This document shows positions 5,279-9,021 of a stretch of DNA of 9,021 bases, piece by piece; the stretch's first letter is position 1, and every line of letters begins with the position of its first letter. The notes beneath the pieces are model-generated. The model did not search any database. It worked only from the letters and a program-made list of their open reading frames with translations, and was not told the origin of the DNA. The stretch is taken from NCBI GenBank assembly GCA_017560955.1, contig JAFZDV010000059.1, positions 1-9,021 of the forward strand, read 5' to 3'. The position numbers and the translations under genes are program-made. This stretch comes from Anaerotignum sp. GTDB lineage: Bacteria > Bacillota > Clostridia > Lachnospirales > Anaerotignaceae.

Positions 5279-7543
5279 ATGAAAAAATTTTTCTTTTTAT
5301 TTCTGATGATATTTCTGACAGGTTGCGGCGGAGAGGTCAGAGAAAGGGAACAGGCGCAGACGGGTATGATCGGTGCGGACGAGCCTGTTTCCAGAAAGAT
5401 GGCGGCAAAAACCATTGGGATGGCGTTTTATACAAATGAGGAACTGGAGAAACTGGAAAAAGAAGTGGATTTTTCTGATGTTTCGGCTGAAGACTGGGCA
5501 TATCCTTATATCTGCGGCTGCGTGGAAAAAGACTTTTTTGCAGGGGGAGAAGAAGGTGAGTTCCGCCCGGATGACCCGATGACCTTATGGGAGGCGCAGG
5601 TTTTGATGGATAGGCTTGCTCCTGATTACGATAGCCGTATCGTGCTGACAGAAGAAAATAAAAATAAAGCAGTTTCCTATGAACTCTGGCTGCAGCTTCT
5701 GGAAACGGCCCTGAAAGCCAGAAGGGGCGAAGACAGTCTTTATTCTTATGGCTTTCGGACGAAAAATGCGGTATTGCTTTCTGCGGAAGGGATTTTTGAT
5801 ACGGGAACATTCACGGCGGCTGGGATGGATCTACAGCCATATCTTTTCAGTCGAATCACTTTCTGGGAAAAAGATGGAGAAATTGTTGCACTGCTGACCA
5901 TGGAGGCAGCTTCTCCTGTGGTGCAGAATGTTTATTGCCGAAAAGAGAAGGGCAAACTGATGCTGGAAACAGGTGTAGGAGAGGTGGTATTTGCATATAG
6001 CGGAAAAATCAAAGAGGGGATCTGTGATGTAAAACTGGAAAACGGAGCAGTGGCAGAGGTAATTCCTGCCGTTTCTATGGGGCGATGCACAGTGAAACGG
6101 GTGAACAGTGAGGAAATCCTTCTGGCGGAAAAAGGAAGAAGGAAATGGGAGGAAGGAGTACGCATTTACGATTCACAGGGAAAACAGAGGGACTGGTCAG
6201 ATCTGATCTGCGGCACAGATGGTGCAGAATTTTTTGAAAAAGATGGAGAAATCTGCGGTGTGATTATACGGGAAAGAGCTGTTCCTGAAAAGATACGTGT
6301 GTTTCTGAAAGGAAAAGAGCAGGAGAAAGTGACGATTTCTGCGAAAGATGAGTTTACCCTTTCCAATAGCAAAGCGGAAAAGAAGTTTAAGGGCGGCAAG
6401 AAAGTCTTGCTGACAGCAGATCTGCCGTGGTTCAGCCATGGCATACTGACGGTAACTGGGAAAGCGCCTGTCTGTATCGGATTTGCGGACGGAACCGCTT
6501 ATGAATATGAAGGAATACTGGAACTGGAAAAAAGAGGAGGAAACAGTTTTTCTATCATTAATGAATTGCCGCTGGAGCGGTATCTGCTGGGTGTAGTGCC
6601 ACACGAAATGCCCATATCCTTCGGACAGACCGCTTTGGAAGCCCAGGCCATTGCAGCAAGAAGTTTTGCCTATAACCAGTTTTACGGCAATACATACTGC
6701 AGTTATGGGGCTCATGTGGTGGATACAACGGCCAGTCAGGTATATCTGGGATACAGCGAAAACAAAACAGCAGAGTCGGCGGTGCAGGCAACAGAAGGGC
6801 TTTGCGCTGTTACGAAAGAGGGGGCTGTGGCTCAGACCTATTTTTATTCCACTTCCTGCGGTTTTGGTGCGAGCAGTCAGGAGGTCTGGTCGGCAGATGG
6901 TACTTTCAGCGGAAAAGGCAAGACGTATCTGCAGGCAAAAAAACATGGGGATTTTCAGAAGCCGAAAACAGAAGAGGAATGGCTTTCCTTTTTTCAGGAC
7001 TGGGAAAGGGAAGGTATTGATGATGCATCCCCTTGGCATCGATGGAAGGTTTATTTCGGCTGTGGGCAACTGACGGAAATATTGCAGAAAACCTTGCCAA
7101 CAGTTTCTAATAAGGTGGTGGAGGGGAAAATATCTGATTTGGGGAAACTACAGGGTATTTCTGTGGAAAAACGAGGAAAGGGCGGTATTATCAAAGAACT
7201 ACTGCTAACTTTTGAAAAAGGAAAAGTTACCGTAAGAACAGAAAATGCCATCCGTAAAGTGCTTTCTCCTACGAAAATAACAATTGGTGATCCTGTTTAT
7301 CTGCAAAGAAAAAACAGCGATTCTCTGACAGGGCAGACAATGCTTCCCAGCGGCTTTTTCGCAGTAAAAGAGATGAAAAATGATAAAGGAGAACTGACGG
7401 GCATTGCCCTGTATGGCGGTGGAAACGGCCATGGTGTCGGCATGAGCCAGTATGGGGCAAAAGGGTTGGCAGAAGAAGGAAAAACGGCAGAGGAGATCAT
7501 AAAATATTATTTCCCGGGAACAATGGTAGAAAAAGTGATGTAA
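5279..7543 (+). CDS. SLH-domain and SpoIID/LytB-domain lipoprotein (putative peptidoglycan-remodelling enzyme)
   Basis: A 754-aa exported protein. Residues 1-16 are a lipoprotein signal (MKKFFF, hydrophobic core, lipobox LTGC with C16), so the mature protein should be anchored to the outer face of the membrane. Residues about 38-115 resemble an S-layer homology repeat: FSDVSAEDWAYPYICGCVEKDFFAGG...FRPDDPMTLWEAQVLMDRL. Residues about 120-400 are a long, mostly beta region I do not recognise. The SpoIID/LytB domain follows: NELPLERYLLGVVPHEMPISF (E443 matches the catalytic Glu of SpoIID), then LEAQAIAARSFAY, YFYSTSCGFGASSQEVW and the terminal GHGVGMSQYGAKGLAEEGKTAEEIIKYYFPGT (717 onward). SpoIID is a lytic transglycosylase that cuts denuded glycan in sporulation; many non-spore paralogues exist, and this size and architecture suggest one of those. 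The start is ATG 5279 with AAGGAGG at 5264-5270. A promoter is not evident after the 6S terminator. Confidence 0.88.
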   Translation: MKKFFFLFLMIFLTGCGGEVREREQAQTGMIGADEPVSRKMAAKTIGMAFYTNEELEKLEKEVDFSDVSAEDWAYPYICGCVEKDFFAGGEEGEFRPDDPMTLWEAQVLMDRLAPDYDSRIVLTEENKNKAVSYELWLQLLETALKARRGEDSLYSYGFRTKNAVLLSAEGIFDTGTFTAAGMDLQPYLFSRITFWEKDGEIVALLTMEAASPVVQNVYCRKEKGKLMLETGVGEVVFAYSGKIKEGICDVKLENGAVAEVIPAVSMGRCTVKRVNSEEILLAEKGRRKWEEGVRIYDSQGKQRDWSDLICGTDGAEFFEKDGEICGVIIRERAVPEKIRVFLKGKEQEKVTISAKDEFTLSNSKAEKKFKGGKKVLLTADLPWFSHGILTVTGKAPVCIGFADGTAYEYEGILELEKRGGNSFSIINELPLERYLLGVVPHEMPISFGQTALEAQAIAARSFAYNQFYGNTYCSYGAHVVDTTASQVYLGYSENKTAESAVQATEGLCAVTKEGAVAQTYFYSTSCGFGASSQEVWSADGTFSGKGKTYLQAKKHGDFQKPKTEEEWLSFFQDWEREGIDDASPWHRWKVYFGCGQLTEILQKTLPTVSNKVVEGKISDLGKLQGISVEKRGKGGIIKELLLTFEKGKVTVRTENAIRKVLSPTKITIGDPVYLQRKNSDSLTGQTMLPSGFFAVKEMKNDKGELTGIALYGGGNGHGVGMSQYGAKGLAEEGKTAEEIIKYYFPGTMVEKVM

Positions 7544-7548
7544 AAAAG

Positions 7549-7574
7549 AAAAGCAGACCGTAAGGTCTGCTTTT
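7549..7574. terminator. Bidirectional terminator between the SpoIID/LytB gene and the kinase-like gene
   Basis: AAAAGCAGACC (7549-7559) and GGTCTGCTTTT (7564-7574) form a perfect 11-bp stem with a GTAA loop, with T-tracts on both strands. It separates two converging genes that end 6 bp and 3 bp away. Confidence 0.92.
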
Positions 7575-7576
7575 GG

Positions 7577-8179
7577 TTATCTCAGGGAAACATAAGTTTT
7601 GATGACTTCAACGATTTTATCCAGATCCATTCTGGAAGTATTCAGGATGAGGTCATAGTTTTCTGCTTTACCCCATTTTTCGCCTGTGAAGTAGTTGTAG
7701 TAGTTTGCACGGCGTTTATCAGTTTTGTTGACCATAGCTTCTGCGCCTTCTGCATCCTGACCGTATGTATCGATGGCACGTTTTACGCGGTCGGGCAGGT
7801 CGGCCTGCAGGAATACATTGATCACATTAGGGTTATCCTGCAGAACGTGGTTGGCGGAGCGGCCTACGATGACGCAGGGGCCTTCTGCAGCCACTTCTTT
7901 GATGACCTGGGACTGTACCAGGAAGATTTTTTCATTCAGGGGCAGGCCAACGGAATCCAGACTGGGAGTCAGGCTTGTCAGAGAGAAGAACAGGTTGCCG
8001 ATGGATGTTTTTTCTGCATCTTTGAAGCATTCTACGGAAAGGCCTGTTTTTTCTGCTGCCAATGTGATCAGTTCATTGTCATAGAAAGGAATATTCAGGG
8101 ATTCTGCCAGTTTCTGCGCAACGATTCTGCCGCCGCTGCCATACTGACGGCTGATAGTGATGACTGTGTTCTGGTTCAT
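7577..8179 (-). CDS. Cytidylate kinase-like family protein
   Basis: A 200-aa cytoplasmic P-loop protein of the cytidylate-kinase-like family (PF13189 type). ITISRQYGSGGR (8-18) is the modified P-loop: compared with true Cmk (GPSGSGKGT) the Walker Lys is replaced by Arg, as I recall is usual in this family. It continues with KLAESLNIPFYDNELI (23-38), GPCVIVGRSANHVL (100-113), a LID-like basic stretch DKRRANYYNYFTGEKWG (154-170) and YDLILNTSRMDLDKIVEVI (175-193), the closing segment shared with Cmk. Nucleotide phosphorylation is plausible, but the physiological substrate of the family is unproven to my knowledge. ATG 8179 is chosen because AAGGAG sits 8 bp upstream; the GTG at 8188 overlaps that site. 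The gene is monocistronic, with its own promoter and a shared terminator, divergent from aspS. Confidence 0.85.
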   Translation of the reverse strand: MNQNTVITISRQYGSGGRIVAQKLAESLNIPFYDNELITLAAEKTGLSVECFKDAEKTSIGNLFFSLTSLTPSLDSVGLPLNEKIFLVQSQVIKEVAAEGPCVIVGRSANHVLQDNPNVINVFLQADLPDRVKRAIDTYGQDAEGAEAMVNKTDKRRANYYNYFTGEKWGKAENYDLILNTSRMDLDKIVEVIKTYVSLR

Positions 8180-8238
8180 TTCAACCACTCCTTATCTTTC
8201 AGGAATCTATCCTGTAAATTTTATTTCCATAATAATCA

Positions 8239-8267
8239 ATTATATTACTTTTTGCAGAGCCATGCAA
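8239..8267 (-). promoter_or_regulatory. Sigma-A promoter of the cytidylate kinase-like gene
   Basis: On the minus strand, TTGCAT (8267-8262), a 17-bp spacer and a perfect TATAAT (8244-8239). The predicted start is near 8232, giving a leader of about 52 nt. Confidence 0.82.
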
Positions 8268-8322
8268 GGTAGATTTTTCCAGAGAAAAAGAAAGAAAAAA
8301 CGAGGTTTTTTTGCCTGAAAAC

Positions 8323-8353
8323 TTTACATTTTGGGGAAAAGTGATATTATAAT
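8323..8353 (+). promoter_or_regulatory. Sigma-A promoter of aspS
   Basis: A perfect TATAAT (8348-8353) with TTTACA (8323-8328, 19-bp spacer) or TTACAT (8324-8329, 18-bp spacer) as the -35 box. The A-rich tract at 8281-8300 upstream could act as an UP element. The predicted start is near 8360, leaving a leader of about 52 nt with no T-box. Confidence 0.65.
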
Positions 8354-8411
8354 AAGGATGGACAACTATGGCTATTAAAAAGAAATTTTATATAAGTAAG
8401 GAGATAGAATC

Positions 8412-9021
8412 ATGAGTGAAGCTTTAACAGGACTGAAAAGAACCTGCATGTGTGCGAATGTAAGCGAAGCAATGATCGGTCAGGAAGTGACAGTAATGGG
8501 CTGGGTACAGCGCCGTCGTGACCTGGGTCAGCTGATCTTCATCGCTCTGAGAGACAGAACAGGTCTGGTTCAGATCGCTATTGATGAAAACGCAACAGAA
8601 AAAGAACTGTTTGCAAAAGCAGAAACAATCCGCAGTGAATATGTACTGGCAGTCAGAGGTATGGTTGCAGCAAGAACAGAAGGCAACATCAACCCTAACA
8701 TGAAAACAGGTAAAATCGAAATCATCGCAAAGGAACTGAGAATCCTGTCTGATTCCGAAACAACACCTTTCCAGATCGAAGATTCCGTAACAGTAAAAGA
8801 TGACCTGCGTCTGAAATATCGTTACCTGGATCTGAGAAGACCTTCTCAGCTGAACAACCTGGTGCTGCGTCATAAAGTAGCACAGGTAATGAGAAACTTC
8901 CTGGATCAGGAAAACTTCCTGGAAATCGAAACACCTATTCTGGGTAAATCCACACCCGAAGGCGCTCGTGACTATCTGATACCTTCCCGTGTTCACCCCG
9001 GTAACTTCTATGGTCTGCCCC
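8412..9021 (+). CDS. aspS: Aspartyl-tRNA synthetase, N-terminal part
   Basis: The frame runs from ATG 8412 off the right edge: 203 complete codons of an enzyme usually near 590 aa that charges tRNA(Asp) with aspartate. AAGGAG (8398-8403) lies 8 bp upstream. The N-terminal OB-fold anticodon-binding domain is clear: [31 protein letters not shown] (26-56), then [19 protein letters not shown]. The linker carries [13 protein letters not shown]. The catalytic core begins with motif 1 and its flank, [35 protein letters not shown], which closely follows bacterial AspRS. Residues deciding whether it also charges tRNA(Asn) cannot be judged from this fragment. It is transcribed from its own promoter, divergent from the cytidylate-kinase-like gene. 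CTG/GAA-rich codon use fits high expression. Confidence 0.95.
   Translation, partial: MSEALTGLKRTCMCANVSEAMIGQEVTVMGWVQRRRDLGQLIFIALRDRTGLVQIAIDENATEKELFAKAETIRSEYVLAVRGMVAARTEGNINPNMKTGKIEIIAKELRILSDSETTPFQIEDSVTVKDDLRLKYRYLDLRRPSQLNNLVLRHKVAQVMRNFLDQENFLEIETPILGKSTPEGARDYLIPSRVHPGNFYGLP

Noticed and set aside
8180..8188. GTG 8188 as the start of the cytidylate kinase-like protein
   Set aside because: It overlaps the AAGGAG site; ATG 8179 has the correct spacing.
8295..8311. A/T hairpin (AAAAAAC/GTTTTTT) as a terminator
   Set aside because: It lies upstream of both divergent promoters, so neither predicted transcript includes it; the stem is nearly all A-T.
8189..8411. T-box riboswitch controlling aspS
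   Set aside because: The predicted leader is only about 52 nt and lacks the T-box sequence and any antiterminator/terminator pair.

Overview
The window looks like chromosomal core DNA of a low-to-mid GC anaerobic Firmicute, most likely class Clostridia. The evidence is strong AGGAGG-type ribosome sites, sigma-A promoters (TTGnnn, 17 bp, TATAAT), many U-tailed intrinsic terminators, a class II fructose-bisphosphate aldolase, a SpoIID/LytB-family lipoprotein and a Firmicutes-type 6S RNA. A placement near Lachnospirales/Anaerotignum is a guess from protein style only. I see no phage, insertion sequence, CRISPR array, tRNA or rRNA.

Layout, left to right. (1) 1-405: 3' end of an AGCS-type sodium:amino-acid symporter. 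(2) 406-560: a compact, GC-rich block of five consecutive stem-loops. (3) 571-1695: an uncharacterised radical SAM protein, ending in a terminator, followed at once by an unrecognised 228-aa gene (1768-2454). (4) Leftward genes: fba (3437-4384) and, just past its terminator, a metallo-beta-lactamase-fold hydrolase gene (2491-3375) interrupted by one in-frame TAA. (5) Rightward from promoters that face and overlap the fba promoter: an LspA-like signal peptidase II (4502-4951), then a 6S RNA (about 5007-5198) with its own promoter and a terminator, then a 754-aa SLH plus SpoIID/LytB lipoprotein (5279-7543). (6) Leftward: a cytidylate-kinase-like protein (7577-8179). (7) Rightward from a divergent promoter: the 5' part of aspS (8412 to the window end).

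Most of this is housekeeping: glycolysis/gluconeogenesis (fba), lipoprotein maturation (LspA-like), RNA polymerase control (6S RNA), wall remodelling (SpoIID/LytB) and translation (aspS). One thematic link is inferred: the LspA-like peptidase and the lipoprotein flanking the 6S gene could be enzyme and client. I see no convincing new multi-gene system. The items most worth a second look are the five-hairpin block, the single nonsense codon in an otherwise open hydrolase gene, the LspA-like protein with Glu at a normally Asp position, the radical SAM/orphan gene pair, and a recurring layout in which a gene starts directly behind an intrinsic terminator with little or no room for a promoter (1713-1768, 3424-3375, 5216-5279).
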